Positions 20,601 through 36,227 are shown, counted from the stretch's first letter. The stretch is 64,000 bases of DNA from Apiosordaria backusii (GCA_030549205.1 JAUKTV010000008.1:248001-312000); one strand, 5' to 3'. Translations and numbers: made by a program. Notes: a model not told the origin generated them from the letters alone.

Positions 20601-23600
20601 AATAGTAACTACGACTTTTTTAATAAAGAGTCATTTAATTTAAATAACCGAGTTATTAAACAATAGTTAGTAATATTCTATAAGCCGTACCGACGTTAAT
20701 TAACCCGATATTGCAACCTTTTACTATTACTATTAATCTTTAAGTCCTAATAAAATTAAACTTAAATACTGTCTATTAAGTAAGTCCTAAAGTACCATTT
20801 ATTTACTAATAAGCCTTCTTACAATTACCTCTATTGTTAATAAACCTTTAAACTACCTTAATTATTAAATAAGCTTTTCTTTAAATTGCTTTTATCTATT
20901 AACTGAATATTTAACGATCGCTCTATCCCTATAAGTAACGTTATAAACTTACTTTTCTTTATTAAAAAGAACTTAAGTATCTTTAACTATTATTTTTAAA
21001 TTTAAACCTATCGTTAATTTAATAAACTTAAATAACCAGTTAACTTCTACTTTAATATTAAAGGATTTCTTTACTATATCCTTAAGCTTACTTATTAACC
21101 TAGGCCGTTTAATTAATTTAATAATTTATAGCCGAATTTAAATATACCGCGACTTAAATAAAAGGTTTTTTATTATCTACTATATTGTATTGTCCTTAAT
21201 TACTATAATCAATTACTTATAGTTTATAAATTAGAATAGACCTGCTTTTATATCTTACTAATAAACTATTGTTTACTTTCGATTTAAACTCTTTAATAGT
21301 TAAAAATAACATCGATTTTAAATACTACTGTTACTTTTTATATAATATCTGTAAATTTAAGACTATAAATACTAAGCCGACTGTTATCGACTTTTAATTT
21401 AAATTGCTAATAGATATTATTTTAAAGAATCTAAAGTAAGAAAAGTAAAATAATAAGTAAGCGTTTTTTAATTATAAAACTAATAATTTAAATAATAAAT
21501 CTTATTAAGATTTTAAATATAGCAATTAAGTTATTACCTTCGATATTAATCCTATCTTAATAACCCTAATAAATCAATCCCTTTCTAACTATATTATTAA
21601 GCTATAAATTAACTAAAATAATATTAAACTGTTTAATATTAAATTCTAAAAACTCTATAATATAGTCTATATTAAAGTAAATAAAATTAAAAACATTATT
21701 AATAAACCGGTTAATAAAAGTAATGCCTTTAATTTATTTAAAAACAATATTAATACTATCTAATAGCTTAAAGCTTAAATCGATAGATACCTTTTAATTT
21801 TTAAAAAGGCTACTGCTTTATTTAAATTAGAAAAGTTAAACTATACTAAAGTTTTAAAATTAGTCGGTTTAGTTTAAAAGATTAAAAAGGAAATCTATAA
21901 TTTAAACAGTTATACTATAGTAGTAGTTAAGTAAGTTAAAAAGCTAAGATATTTTATATTTAATATATTTACTATAGCTAGCGATATTATATTAATAGCT
22001 AATTAAATTAATTAAAGAGTTATCGAACTTAAAGTTACTATAACCTAAGTTAGTAAAACTTTTAAGAATTTTAAAGAAAAGAATTATAAAATTAGTATTA
22101 AAGTCGGCTATTTAAAGAAGGAAATTTCCTAACTTTAATTATAACTAAGGAATATACCTTACTTTAATAAGGCCGCCTTCTTCTATATAATATAAGAGCT
22201 TAATAGCTCTTATTATAATTATAAAGTTACTATCGAAGAAACTAAAGTAAAATTAGTAGAAATTAACCGCTTAATATAGAAGTTGTAAGTAATTATTATA
22301 AAGCTTAAGAAAACTAATAAAGTTAAATAATATACTATAGAAAAGTTCTATACTAAGTAAGTTATTATATATAACTATCTACAATATTATAAAAAGGAAA
22401 TTAATTCCATTAAAATAAGAATGTATAATTTAAAGAAAGAAGAATTTAATTGTAAAAGTAAAACTTTAAAGCTAAAGTATAATATAACTACTTTTAAAAG
22501 TTAAGTATAAAAATTTAAAGATCGACTTAATAACCTTAATATTTAAGATATAGTATTTACTAAAATCTTTAAATGCTTTATTAATAAAAATAAGTTTAAT
22601 AATATATATAAGGAGATTTTTAACTTAGCCTTTAATAATAGTAAGTACCTTAATATAGCCTCTATTATATAGACCCTTAAGTACCTTTATAATAGTCGCT
22701 TTACTGCTATAATAAATACCTCTATAACTTAATTAAAGTTTGATTGTAATCTTAACTACTATATTTTAAATATAAAAAATAAAGCCTCCTTTTATTTCAA
22801 CCGAACCTTATATATAATATTTAATAAAACTTCTTCTATTATATATAGTACTAAAGTGCTTAATCTCTTCTTTACTAATTAGCTTTAATATAAGTATACT
22901 TTTAGTATAATATACTAAGCCTTTTAAAAAGTATCGTTTAATAAGTTGCATCTTTATTATTTTATAGTTAAAGAGAGTTAACTTTACTTTTATTAAGAAT
23001 CTTATTTATAGAATAATAAATATAATAGTACTTTTAATAATGCTAATTTAGAAGATTACTAATACTTTAAGTATAAAGCCTCTTACAATAATGCTATTAA
23101 TTCCTAAACTATATCTTTAGGCTATTTAAGTATTAAACTTAAATATAAAGATATTAGTCTATTCGATCTTAACTTTAAAAATAGAACCAATATAGAAGTA
23201 ATTATCAATAGTAATAAGACCTTTTTTAATGATATTAACCTTTTTATTAACTATATATATAATATAATCGACAATTTAATATTAAAGGCAAATATAGAAC
23301 TATAGATCTTTACCTTATTTCCTTTATTAATATTTAATTTAATTGTTAAATAGTATAATATAAAGATTACCTTTATAACTAAGTTAGCTTTATATTATAA
23401 AGACCTTAAGGCTTACCTTAACATTTTAGCCATTTACTTTCCTTTAAATTTAGTAAAAGCTAATTTTAAATATAATAAAGGTCGTCTATATTTTAAAGAC
23501 ATTGCTAAAGATAATAGTATTATTAAGGTATACTTTTAGAAGATACTATAATATATTAGAAACTTAGGTATACTTAGTTAAAATAGTTCTAATTAAATAG

Positions 23601-26600
23601 CTATTTTACGTTAAATCTAAACTAGATTAAATATTAATATCTAACATTACCTTTATAATCTTAAGGAATTTAAAATCCTTAAAAAGTTTATACTTTATAT
23701 TAATTAAAAGCGACTAATTCTATAAACTATAGTATACTACTTAAATAGTTTAAAGAAGTCTTTAAATAATTTCTCTTCTTCTTTTTATAGTAGTTCTAAC
23801 TACAACTCTTCCTTTCTTTATTATAATCGATCTTACTTTTAAGATCGTTAAAGTAAGTATAATAATACTAATAAAGATAGACTTAGTAAGTAATATAAAA
23901 AACCTAAATATAAGAAGTATAATAATTAAAATAAATAGTATAATAAGCCTTATAATGATTAAAATTAAGGCTATAAAAAAGATTATACTTACTTTACTAT
24001 TAATAAAAAAGATATCTTAAGGTTCTATTTACTATCTATAGTAATTAGCCGCTTAGCCTTAACCTATAATAAACAGTCTAACTTTAGTAAAGTAAGTAGT
24101 TATAATTAAGGTTTCTTTATAGTTATCGATAAAAACCTTTACTGTAATTGATATAATAAATCCTTTAATTTTTACTATATTAAAAAGAATTACCTATACT
24201 ATAGTCTTAAAGTTATTAAAACTAAAAAGCTTTAACTCTACTTTTATACTCCTTCTTACTATATATATAGGTATTATTAAGAAATATTCCCTTCTTACAA
24301 TACCTTCTTTAAGTACCTTAAGACTTACTTTTTTATTAAAAAAAAGAAGGTATATAATAAACCATTTATTAAGGACCTGCTATTTAAAATAAAAGGCCTT
24401 TATAAATATTAAATACTAAAAAAGTAAGAATAGAGGGAGTAAGCTAATACGGCTATATATATTAATATTAAGTTATTTTAAATTAAGGAAGCTTTTACTT
24501 TTAATAAGTATAATAAAGAAGGCAATCTATTATTAAATTATACTTATCTATATACTAATACTATAATAAAGCTTAATAAAAAGGTAATGTAGATTTACTT
24601 TAATTTAAGTTATAGTTATATAATAATCGGCTAAAAGCTTTTTAAAAAGCTAGAATATACCATTATTGCCTAATAAAGTACAGTTTATAACATTAATAAA
24701 AGGGCTTTTAAAACCTTTAAATAGACTACCTTTACAATTTATATAATAGAAGCTAACGTAAATAGCCAGCCTACTTTTATAAAGATTACTTATTTTAAAT
24801 AGGTCGTTAATAATTTAACTTTTAACTTTTTATTAAGTAATAACTTCCTTTACCTTTATAGTACTTCGATTGACTATTAAAAGTGTAAAGCTTTATTTAC
24901 CGCCTTCGATAGATTTATAGTAGATTTTAAAATCGAAATGCACTTTAAGCCTTATTAATATAAGGTTACTTCTTTTAAATATATAGCGTTAATTTTAAAT
25001 ACCACTATCTTTATTTACACTTAATATATCGCTATTTTAAAAGACTGCCCCTCTATATTTTAAAGTATTTATATTAAAGCCCTAAATACCGCCATTAACT
25101 TTAATACCTTTAAAGTAATAACAATTTATAATACTACTAATAGAGTCTTAATTATTTTAAAGTATATTTATTTAAGTAATATTATTAAAGTAAAGGATAG
25201 TAGATATTTTAATATATTATAAAATAATACTATAAAAATAGCAGCTTTTATAGGTACTACTGTAATTACCATTACTACCGGCTTAATACTATTAACTACC
25301 GATAAAAAGCTTAATACTTTATTTATAATTAACAATTATATTAAAGCCTTTACTATTAAATACTAGCCTATTATTAATATTATTATAAAACCTTTACCGA
25401 AAGACCTAATTAATCTTACCGTCGTTATCGACAGTTAAAGTATAGCTTACCTTATTATATTAAATAAGTAAAGCATATAAAGTCTAACCCTACTTTTTAA
25501 TACTATATTTAATATAATTTAAAAAGTTTTATTTAAAGTAATAGACCTATTAATTATACTTAAAAAACATTTTACTTTTAAATTAAAAATACCGTTTAAG
25601 TTACTTAAAACAATTACCGAAAATAGAATTTATATATACGCTATTAATTATAAAATAAAGCGTTAACTTCTTTAATTTATTAAGAAGTTCTTTAAAGTTT
25701 AATAAAAAAAGAACGAACAAATTAATATATTGCCTAATAAGTAAATATATATTAACTTAATTAATAATTAGTAAAAGAACCTTAAAGCTACTTATACTTA
25801 TCTATTAAATAAATAAAATTGTAAAGTCCTTAATCGAATATTCGGTAACCTTTATAAGTATAGTAAGATATTCTTTAATAACCGCCCTACTTTCTTTATA
25901 TATCCTATCTTTATTATTTAAAAAATAGTAAATAGAGTTCTTAAAGGCTATATAGTTATTAACCTTTAATAACTTAATAAGGTTATTATTCTAAACTATT
26001 ACCCCTTCTCCTTATAGTTAAATATTATATAGGCTTTATATAGAAAGATATAGATTATAGTTATCGATACCTTAAACTTTTTTTACTAATTTAACATTTA
26101 CCTTCCTTATATAGATTGCTTTATACTAATCAGTCTTTATAGTATAGAAACCTTTTATATTGCTTTTATAGGCTTTAAGAATATACCTACCTATATTTAG
26201 TACTATATAAACAGGATATTAAGACTATATAAGGATTATTATAAAGCCTATATCGACGACATTATTATTTATTTTAATATTAAAGATAATTATATAGCCT
26301 ATTTAAAAGTAGTCTTTAACCTATTTAACTATAAAAATATCTTTATTTTACTAAAGAAGTTATAGCTTAGCTATCCTAATATTAAGCTTCTTAAATTTTA
26401 TATCGATACTTTAAAAATAATAACTATAGTAAACTACATAGCTATATTTTACAACCTCTCTTTTCTTAATACCTTTATAGCTTTTAAGTAATATTTTAAT
26501 ATATCTAGCTTTCTCCATTACCTTATCCTCTACTATTTAATAATTAGCTAGCTATTATAAGACTATAAGGTCTAACTATTAATAAAAGGCTATAAAAATA

Positions 26601-29062
26601 AAGCCTTTAAATTAAAGAATCTAAAGAAGCGTAAATCTTACTATAAATATATTAAATTTACGCTTATAGCCTTTAAATTAAAGTCTTTTAAACTTATACA
26701 GAAGGCTATTTATAAAGAGGATTTTACTATTTTATATTACTTTAACCTATTTAAAGACCTATTTATATAATTTGATAGATTAATTAAAAGAGGTTTTAAT
26801 ACTATAGTTTTCTACTTTAAAGACAGCTATAAATAAATACTAAATACGTTTATTTTTATTAACTAAGTCTTACCTATTATATTCTTAAGTAAAAGTCTTA
26901 CTAATATAGAACTTTACTATAGCCCGATAAAGCTTAAAGTTACAGTCTTAATATAGACTATTAAAAAGCTAAGAACTACATTTTACTTTTCTATTAAGTT
27001 TATTATTATATTAATAGACTATACTACTATAAAGGGTATAGTTAAGAAAACTACTATAGTAACTACCTTTACTGATTACTTTAACTTACAATTTATTAAT
27101 ATATTAATATACCTTTCTACCTATAAGCTCTATATTTATTATATTACCGGTAAAAAGAACTTTATACTTAACGTCCTAAGTTAACTAAAGGTATTATAAA
27201 ATAAGCTAAAGTATAATAATAAAATCCCTATATTAAATAATATTTAGTTTACCTTTATTAAAGTATAAATAGATCTAAAGCTTAAAAAGCAGTTTATTAA
27301 AGGTTACCTCCTTAATAAAAAATATAAGCCGATTATCAATAGCCTTAAAGAATCCAGTATTACTAAAGGCATTAGCCATTTTTTTTATCTTAAGCTATCC
27401 TTTATTTTAATTAATAACCTCCTTTATAACATTTATACCAATAGATTTTACAGTCTATATATACTATAACTACTAATTAAAGAAATCTTTAAATTAATAT
27501 ATAATAATAAATATTACTTTAATTACAATCGTATACTTTATAACCTTTATAATCTAGCAATTTATAAGAAGACTTATTTTATTAAGAATTATATAAACTA
27601 CTACCTTATATATAAAGTTAACTAAATAAATTAAATAAAACTAAACGGCAATTACTAACTAATTTACTTAAAGTATATACTTTTAATAAAGGTTATTATA
27701 ATAGATTTTATTATTAAACTATTAACTGTAAAATCTACCAGTATACTATAGTAGATTAAAGGATACTTTAAATATAATTAAATACTTACTATTATATATA
27801 AATTAATAAAACGATCTTTCCTAATTTTAAGCAATGCAAAGTATACTATTAAATAATAGGCCTTTACTATTATTTACTAACTATTAATTAACAATTAGGA
27901 ACTGCCGATAGCTATTATCTCCGAATATAATCGAAAGTTTACTTCCGACCTTTAAAAGTTAATATAAAAGCTTATAGTTACTAAGCTTTTAATAATAACT
28001 ATATACTATCTATAGGCTAATAGTTAATTAAAAATTAAAAATTAAATAATAAAAATTGCTTTACAATACTATTACTTTAAATACCTTAAGTTTAATTAGC
28101 TTAAAGTTATCCCTATATTATAATAGAATTTTAACTTTATATATTCTTCTATTATTAAGTTATTACTATATAAGCAGTTCTTTAGTATTAAACTATAAGG
28201 TCCTTTTAAGGTTATTACCGCTAACTATTATAAGGCTATTAAGGATTATACCGTATTGCGATAATACTTATATTAAAATGCTTAACTTACTATAGATTTT
28301 ACTATAGTTAAAATAAAGAAAAGATATAATAGTAAATATAAGCCTATTTACTTTAAAGTTAAATAGAAGGTTTACCTTTATTTATATTATAACTACTACC
28401 TTTTAAATAAACTATTAAGAAAGCTATTATAGTAAAGATCTAGCCTATTTATTATTAAATAGTATATCGATTGCCTTATTTATAAAATTAACTTCCTTAA
28501 AGAATTTAGCATTTACCTTATTATATTAATTACTTACCTTTCTATAGCCTTATTTAATAACAATCTATTTAAATAAGTTAAGCTATAGCTTAGCCTAATT
28601 AAAGACTTCTAATCTAATTTTAATACTGAAAATAGTAATGTTTATAAAATTAAGGTTATTTTTAACTACTAATTATATAAGGATAGATTTAAGTATTTTA
28701 TTAAATAAAAAGGCTATAGCTATAAACGTAATATATATAAAACTAAATAGTAATTATGCTATTTATAAAAGCTTATTAATAAATATTAGGCTTAAAAAGG
28801 TAATAGATTTACTGTCAATGTCTGTAAGGTTAATAAGCCTATTAACGTTTAAAAGAAGAAGACTTTATAATCGTTATCTCTATAGCCTTTTATACCGATT
28901 ACTATCGAATTTAATAAGGCTATTAAAAGACCCTATAGTTACTTATATAAAATACTAATTAATAGAATATAAAAAGCATACTATAGTAAAAGACTTAATA
29001 AGTAAATAGACTTAAGATAAAGCTATTTAAGGATTACTAAAGGTAGTAATATTTTTCTTTAT
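20601..29062 (+). pseudogene. chromovirus gag-pol polyprotein, RIP-degraded
   Basis: Gag should occupy roughly 21000-24300 but has no clear motif left. RT is placed by AYIDDIIIYF around 26246-26275. The integrase N-terminal zinc-binding region is near 27470-27620 (NRILYNLYNLAIYKKTYF, then NYINYYLIYKVN, where His and Cys codons have become Tyr). The C-terminal chromodomain is near 28630-28770: VYKIKVIFNY*LYKDRFKYF followed by IK*KGYSYKRN and a degraded NTWEP box, matching the chromodomain core YLVKWKGY. Stops lie almost only at former Gln, Arg or Trp codons. The chromodomain normally steers insertion to H3K9-methylated heterochromatin, which fits the location. Confidence 0.85.
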
Positions 29063-29073
29063 AAGGGGGCATT
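29063..29073 (+). promoter_or_regulatory. polypurine tract of the chromovirus
   Basis: AAGGGGGCATT directly before the 3' LTR; the G run survives in otherwise A/T-rich sequence. Confidence 0.7.
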
Positions 29074-29297
29074 TAATACCGGAATATAAGTTCTACTATA
29101 TTAGATTAGATAAGGAGATTAAATAAGGATATTACTGCTCTATACTATCTTTAGAGGGGTTATACTATAGAGTAGGGCTATACTTTGTAGAGCAGTATAT
29201 AGAAGAATTCCTATATACTGTTAGAATTCTTCCTTTCTTTACTTAATTAATTACCTTTTTACTATATTATTGCTTCATACCCTGTGTAACGCCATCA
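29074..29297 (+). repeat. 3' LTR of the chromovirus
   Basis: 224 bp. The last 30 bp (…GTGTAACGCCATCA) are less mutated than in the 5' LTR and reveal the original TG...CA ends. Confidence 0.92.
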
Positions 29298-29302
29298 ATT
29301 GC

Positions 29303-32300
29303 CTTTAAAAAAAAAGAAAGGTACTTGTTTTTAAGCTCTTTAAAAGCTAGGATTATTTTAATATAGTATACTAAGGTAATCGGAAAAATAATTAAGGTAT
29401 TAAGGTTGTTAGCTAAAGTATTATTATTAAGTAGTTAGAAAGTATTGTTTTAGTTTAGTATAGTTAGATTCTTAAATATAGCTTTAAATATAGAGATAAT
29501 ATCTATAGAAAGGCTAGCAATACTTACCCTAATAGTAAATTAAAATTCGGTATATTAAATAGGGTTTTCTTAAAAGATATTAACCTAATTAGTAAACATT
29601 AATAGCTAAACTATTTTCTTAACTGCCTTCCTTTTTCCTTTAATAACGTAAGTACTAGCAATTTTAATTTTACTTTAAAGGCAATAAGCAAGCTTAGCCT
29701 TATAGATATTTTACTAAAAAATAAAAGGCTAGATATTATATATTTAACAAAGCTATAGAAAATAAATTATTAATATATCTTATACTTTAATAAAATATCA
29801 ATCGAAAGTAAACTTATACTATTAATATAAAGGTATATATAGATTAAGCCAGTTAAGGTTAATATTAACTATATACTTATTGCATTTAGAGGGTAAGTCT
29901 GACCTATTTAATTAGATAATAATAGCGGTATTAAAGTAAAAGTTAAGTTAAGATTAGATATATTAGGCCTTATTTTATTATTATACCTATACTTTCTACC
30001 GGTAAAAGACTGAGTCTTTTTAAAGTATAATGGCAGTTTAATTATACTGTTTTATTTAAAAATGGTATTAGCGATTTTATTATCTAAGAATAGAGACTTT
30101 AAAAGGTAATAACTTACTATACTAAATAACCAGTATATCGATGCTTTTAATGATAAGAGAAATTTAGGATATACTATAACTATTAGTTTAAGTTTAATAA
30201 CTTTTAAGTTATATAAATAATAATAATTAAAAAAGGATAAGAATAGAATAATAAAGGAAGATAAAGCTATAATATAGTAACTATTATACCTTTCTTTTAT
30301 AGAGGTAGAAATCTTTAGTAAGTTAAAGATTAAGTAAATATATAAAGAAGAAAAGAAAGAGAAGAGGGAAGAGTTTTAAAAGAGAAGAGGGGAATTTATA
30401 AGTAGGTAATTAAAGTAGATAAATAGTTTATAGTAAGCTTTTATAAGATAAGTAAGTAAAAGATTTGCCTACTTACTTTTAATAAGAAAATTCTATTTAT
30501 TTTAAATACTAAAAGATATAACTAGAAGGATCTAAAAAGGTAGTTCTATTAGGCAAAATTAATTACTTTTTACTCTTTACTTTAACTATATATTAAAGTA
30601 TTATAGAAAGGGAAGGTATTTTAAAAGTCAGCTATTAAAAAGTAAGGCCTTAGCATTTAATAACTATACTTAAAGCTCTTTAAAGTATAAACAGTAATTA
30701 TAGCCTTAAATAAATTACTTTTACTTTTAACTTATAACTTTCTTTTAAGTTACTATTTACTTACCTATAAGTATAAGAATAAGACTTTATAAAAATTAAA
30801 CTTTATAAAATTTCTTTAAATTCTACCCTACTACTTTTATAAAAAGCGACTTTTTCTTATAGATTTCTATTAAAATAGCAAGCTCCTTTTAAACTACTAT
30901 AATATATAATATTAAAAAGCAGATTTTAAAATACTTTATTAATAGGCAATTAGGTTTATTAAAGATAAAGAAAGTATAACTATTTTAACATATTGCCTTT
31001 ATATTTAAAAGACTAAGCAACGCCTTCCTTTAAACAAGATATAGGACAAGACTTTAAACCCCTTACTTACCGACTATAATATTAATATAAGTTTAACTAA
31101 TAATTTTAATAAAATAAAGATTGGCTTCTATTATAATAATAATATATATATAGACAACATATTTATTTATAGTAATAAGGCTATTACTATAAGTTTTAAT
31201 AAGTTAAATAAAGGTAAATTGCATTTCAATATTAAAGTAGACTAATAAAGCTAACGGTTTATAGATATTATTAATTTAGACAATTCTGATATTAAGTTTA
31301 ACCTTAAGATCGCTCTAATTAGTTTCAATTAATAGAAACTTAATATAGCTTATTAATATAAAGAACTTACTTTAGAAGCTATTAATAAAACATTTATAAC
31401 TGCCTTTAATAAGGATATCGATAAAGCTTAAAGTTAGACTGACTAAAAAAATAAACCAGATATTTAACCTTAATATTGCTAACCTTTTAACTTTAATAAA
31501 GATATCTTTATAGCTATTAACAATAACCTCTTTATTCTAGTCCTATACTATTAAAATTAATCGCTAAAAATCCTTAACTTTAAGTTTAGCCTTAATATAT
31601 ATACTTATATCTTTAAGCTTAACTATACTTAATATACTATACTATATAAAGTCCTCGGTTTCCTTCAATAGTTAAACTAAATTATAGAAACCTACTATAA
31701 TATATTATATACTAAATAAGATTGTAAAGTTAATATTTTCTTTATTACTGATAATTATTTTAAAGAAATTAAAAATCTACTAAACTAATTAATAACCTTT
31801 AAGAATAGAATTTATAAGCACTTTCCTTTCTATAATATATATATTATCGATATTCCCTTCTATACTACTAAGCTAGGAAGTACTAAAGAAATAAGAAAGG
31901 TTATAGAGGTTAAAAGACTAAGTAAGGATTTAAATAATATTATAAATAACCTTTATATTATTAACCCTATTACCTTCTTTACTAACTTTATATCTTTTAA
32001 CTTTATAAATACAATACACTTTAAATTAAGTAACTTTATCGATAAACTAAAAAAAATATATAAATTATATACTTAAACCTTATCTAACCGGATAACAAGC
32101 AGTAAGTTTATATATATTTTAAATAAATATAATAAAAAGAAGTTATTTATATTTATATTTAACTTTATTCTATATATTTATACTAATATAGATTGCTATT
32201 ATTAGTAAGGAAATAAAGACAGGAACTATAAGAAAATATACGTTAGTTATATATTTAATGTTGGATATAACTATTATATTAAATGTTATACTAATTAAAA

Positions 32301-35300
32301 GGACAGTATAGTGCTATAGATTTAAAAAGCCTTCTTTTACTTCTTTTACTGTAATAAAGGTATACTACCTTTATATTTATATAAATATTAAGAAATTTAG
32401 CTTAATCCTTTATAAAATAAGGCAAAGTATATTTTAATAGAAGAGGTTATTTTTATCTTTAAGTCCGATTTATATATAGTTATTACTTTTAGTTTTAATT
32501 ACTATCAGTATTAAAGTAAAGAGATTAATAACCTATACCTTAACCCTTTAGCTATTTTTAATAGAAACCTATATAAATAGTTTCCTTAATATATTAAAAT
32601 ACCTCTATTAAAGTAAATAAGATTTTTTATTTAATATATAATATTAGAATATAGAATAGTCTGTTTAATCTATTATATCTATTTTCTCTATAGTATATTA
32701 AAAATTAAGGTTTTTAAATGCAAACTCTTTAAATAATAGGATAAGCTTAAACTTAAAGTCGTTTTTTACTTTATTATACTGTTTATTAATAGCTTTAGTA
32801 TCTACTATAATTTATACTACTTACTTATTAATATATATACTATTTTTACTAGCCAGTCTATTAAAGATTACTATTATAAAGTAAATGTCTTACTATTAAC
32901 CTTTAGCCTTTATAGTTCTAATTTTAACGACACTATTAGGTCTTTTTATATTTTCGGTAACCTTAATTAAAATATTAAGGTAAAGATTAAAGGAAAAATA
33001 TCATACTAATAGTCTTTACAGTCTGCTTTATCAGTAATATAGTATAGTAAAATAAAAATGTCGGTTTTTATAGTCCTAAAGTATTAAAGTAATGTTAATT
33101 TTATAAAATTGAAAGATTATTTTAAAATTATAACCGACCTAACCTTATCTTTAACTTTAACTACTATATATATAGCTATTACTACTATTAAATCCTTTAA
33201 ATATATAAGAAGATATATTTAAAATAGATAGTAAAGGACTATAATGCCTATACTTAGTAATAAAGCCTCTATAAAAATAAACTCCCTTTTCTATCTATTA
33301 CCTTAGTATTAGACTTAATTTTATCTTACCTTTTAAACCCTATATACTTAAAGTTCTAAAGTATAACTTAACTTATATATAAGTTATTAGTTAATAAAAT
33401 CTTAACTAAGCTAAGTCGGCAGATATATATTTATAAACTAAAAGTATAGCCATTTCTTTCTAATTAAAAGTAACTTTAATTGCCTATTTACTATTTAAGA
33501 AGTTATTCCCTATCTATCTACATTCGATAGTCTATTATTATCCTTCTTTTACCTTATACTTAACTTACTTCTTAGTTTATAGCCTTTTAATATTTAATTA
33601 AAAGGTATAATTATTTTAAATAGGTTAAATAAAAGGAAATAAAAGATAGCGATATAATTAATTATATTGTATAGGCTTACGTTTACCTTGTTTAATTAAA
33701 TAATATTTTAATAAACTTCGACGTTACTATTAAAGAGAAAGATAGTATTGGTAACTATATTTACCGAATTTACTATATCTATTAAATACTTTACTTATTT
33801 ACTATTTAAACGTTTAATTATAGGGCTTATATAGCTTATATAATTAACCGTTGCCCTTTATAGGCTTCTTCAGTTATCTTTATTAATTTATTAATATAAT
33901 ATATACTTTTAAAGTATATAGCTAATATTGTAATATAGTTAATAGAATAAAGTAAAGAGGTTTAAAAGGGTTAGGATATTGGTATATTGGATTAGTTAAA
34001 TACTATAATAAGGCTTAATGTCTATATTAGCGTTTATTATCGTAAGATTATATAGAGGTATATACTTTCTATTAATATTAATACCTTAGTAAGGGAAAAT
34101 TAGTATTAGTAAGTCTTTACTTTTATATCTTATTATTATTACTTTAAAGTCTATTATTTATTTACAATAAAGCTTAACGTTAAGCGATAGAAGTGTATAT
34201 ACTATAGTTACCTCCTTTATTTACTTTAATTTATTATTTTATTTATTAATAGTAGTTAATTACTAATAATTAATAGTAAATTTAAAGACTAAGTTAAGCG
34301 CTTTAATATAATTAATATCGAAAAGTAAAAGTTAGCAATAGTAAATATAAGTATTACGACCTAACTTCTTTTATATAATACTTTTATCTATACCGACTTT
34401 AAGTTAACAGTTAAGATTAAAGATTTATATAAACACTATCCTATACTCTTTAGTTCTATCTTATTATAGATAGATTATAAAGATCTAAATGCTAAAGATT
34501 TAAAAGCCGACTTTAAGTTTAATATTAAGGCTAGTAATAATTAAAGGTATTAGAAATCTATAGTTATTAATTAAGTAAATGTTAGTAAGGTCTGCTATAC
34601 TATTAACGATAGTAAAGCCCTTTTAAAACAATAAACTTAAATATTTAAAGTATTTAAAAAGAAACTATAGAAGGTATATATCTATTATTATAGTTAATCT
34701 AAAATATATATCTTTAAGGGCATATTATAATAGGCTAATAAGTTTATATTTATAAATAAGTAAGTCTATTTTTTCCCTTAACCCTTTCTTTAATCCTCTT
34801 TTCTATCCTATATCTTTACTACCTTACTATAACTACTACTTAAAGTTAAGCAGCTTATAATAGCAGTTTAATAGTATTTTAAAAGGCCTTAAATAAGGCA
34901 ATAAAGTATAATAATTTACTTTTAACTGTATTCTATATTATTAAATATAGTAATATTAATTAGCAATAACTTTAACTATTAAAATCTTAACTAATATAGT
35001 AAACTTTATTATAAAATTTATGATTTTAAATTATATTAATAATTTAAGTAAAAGTAGCTATTTTTCAGTATATTAATTGGTTAGTATAAAGTTAAAATAG
35101 AGAATATGTTAATCGATATTGTATTAGGAAAGATCTGGAAAATAAAAGGATTTTTAAACTATTTAAAATGTCTTTATATTTATATAAAAGCTTATATCCA
35201 GATAGTATATTAATATACTATTCCGAAATTAAAAATAAAGAAAAAACAACTTATATACTATCTATTAATACTTTTATTATAATAGAATTGCAATTATATA

Positions 35301-36227
35301 TATTAATATCGATAATTCTTATAATCTCGACTTTACTTAAATGCCTTAAAATTATTATAAAAGCTATATAGAGTTTTTATTTTTATATAGTAACCTATAT
35401 AGTTTTATACTATTGCTTTATATATATTTAACGACTTTTATAGTTAGTAGCTTTATTTAGCTTAGGTCTTAGTATTATTTAAGGATATATATCTTAGTAT
35501 TACTTAAGGTTAAGTAAGGGCTAATTCCATTATTTACTTAAAAGCCTCTACCGATATGTCTTTATTTATAGCTACTATATCGAATATAAGGAAAAAGAGC
35601 TTAAGAATATTTAGCTTAGTAAGGTTAATTAAATCTTTATTTACCAGTATAATAATAGAGATTATATTTTTATTATCATCGTACCTGCCGGTATTCTTAA
35701 TAATAGAAATAAAGACCCTATCTTTAAGCTATATAAGGTTAAGTACTACTTAAATAAGCTAATTATTATTAATATTATAAAGGTTTAGTATATTAAGCCT
35801 TACGTTATATTTATCGATATTAAAGAGACTACCTTTATTTATAATAACTAGAAGGTAGAGTATTTCTAAGTTAGGTCGTAAGTCTGTTTACTATTTAATA
35901 TATCTATATTAATATACTGTCTTTTACTTTTACCTTACTTTCTACCTTACTTTAATATTTTTATACTGTTATTTTTTCTATCCTAACTTAACTAACCGTT
36001 AACTATCTTATAGGTTAAGCTAGGTATTAACTGTCTTTTCATTTCTTTCTCTATAAAAAAGTTTGTACTTACCTTATATAACTATCTTATACTTATCACT
36101 TCCGTTAAGACCCCTTAGAAGCTGCTTACTAAGAAATTTAAGGCTAACGCTTTAAAGGGCTTATAACTAAACTTATATCTTAGATAGCTTTATTAAGCAA
36201 GCTTCCGATAAGTCCTTTTTTAGATAG
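29303..36227 (+). pseudogene. right-arm coding remnant of the TIR element
   Basis: Long plus-strand stretches read as protein with RIP-type stops, for example about 31000-33000 (GFYYNNNIYIDNIFIYSNKA, IRKVIEVKRLSKDLNNIINN) and 34100-35750. Two frames of more than 60 codons survive at 35168-35371 and 35556-35753, but these may be shadows of neighbouring frames. No helicase, transposase, RT or recombinase motif was found. The length (about 7 kb) suggests one or two large proteins. Confidence 0.4.

Larger units (their letters stand above)
20377..29297 (+). mobile_element. complete Ty3/gypsy chromovirus (RIP-inactivated)
   Basis: 8921 bp with identical-length short LTRs of 224 bp (20377-20600, 29074-29297) that start TRATRCCGG and end CATCA (TATTA in the mutated copy), and a perfect ATTGC target duplication (20372-20376, 29298-29302). 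A purine run precedes the 3' LTR. The internal frame holds reverse transcriptase with the box YIDD (26249-26260), then an integrase and a C-terminal chromodomain. This order (RT before integrase) makes it Ty3/gypsy, and the chromodomain makes it a chromovirus. Inserted into the TIR element, so it is younger than that element. Confidence 0.93.

Noticed and set aside
28638..28958. 106-codon open frame
   Set aside because: Different frame from the chromodomain-bearing pol frame of the gypsy element; open because AT-rich DNA happened to lack stops.
35168..35753. two small genes (67 and 65 codons)
   Set aside because: Hydrophobic Ile/Leu/Ser-rich translations typical of random AT-rich frames, with protein-like reading in neighbouring frames.
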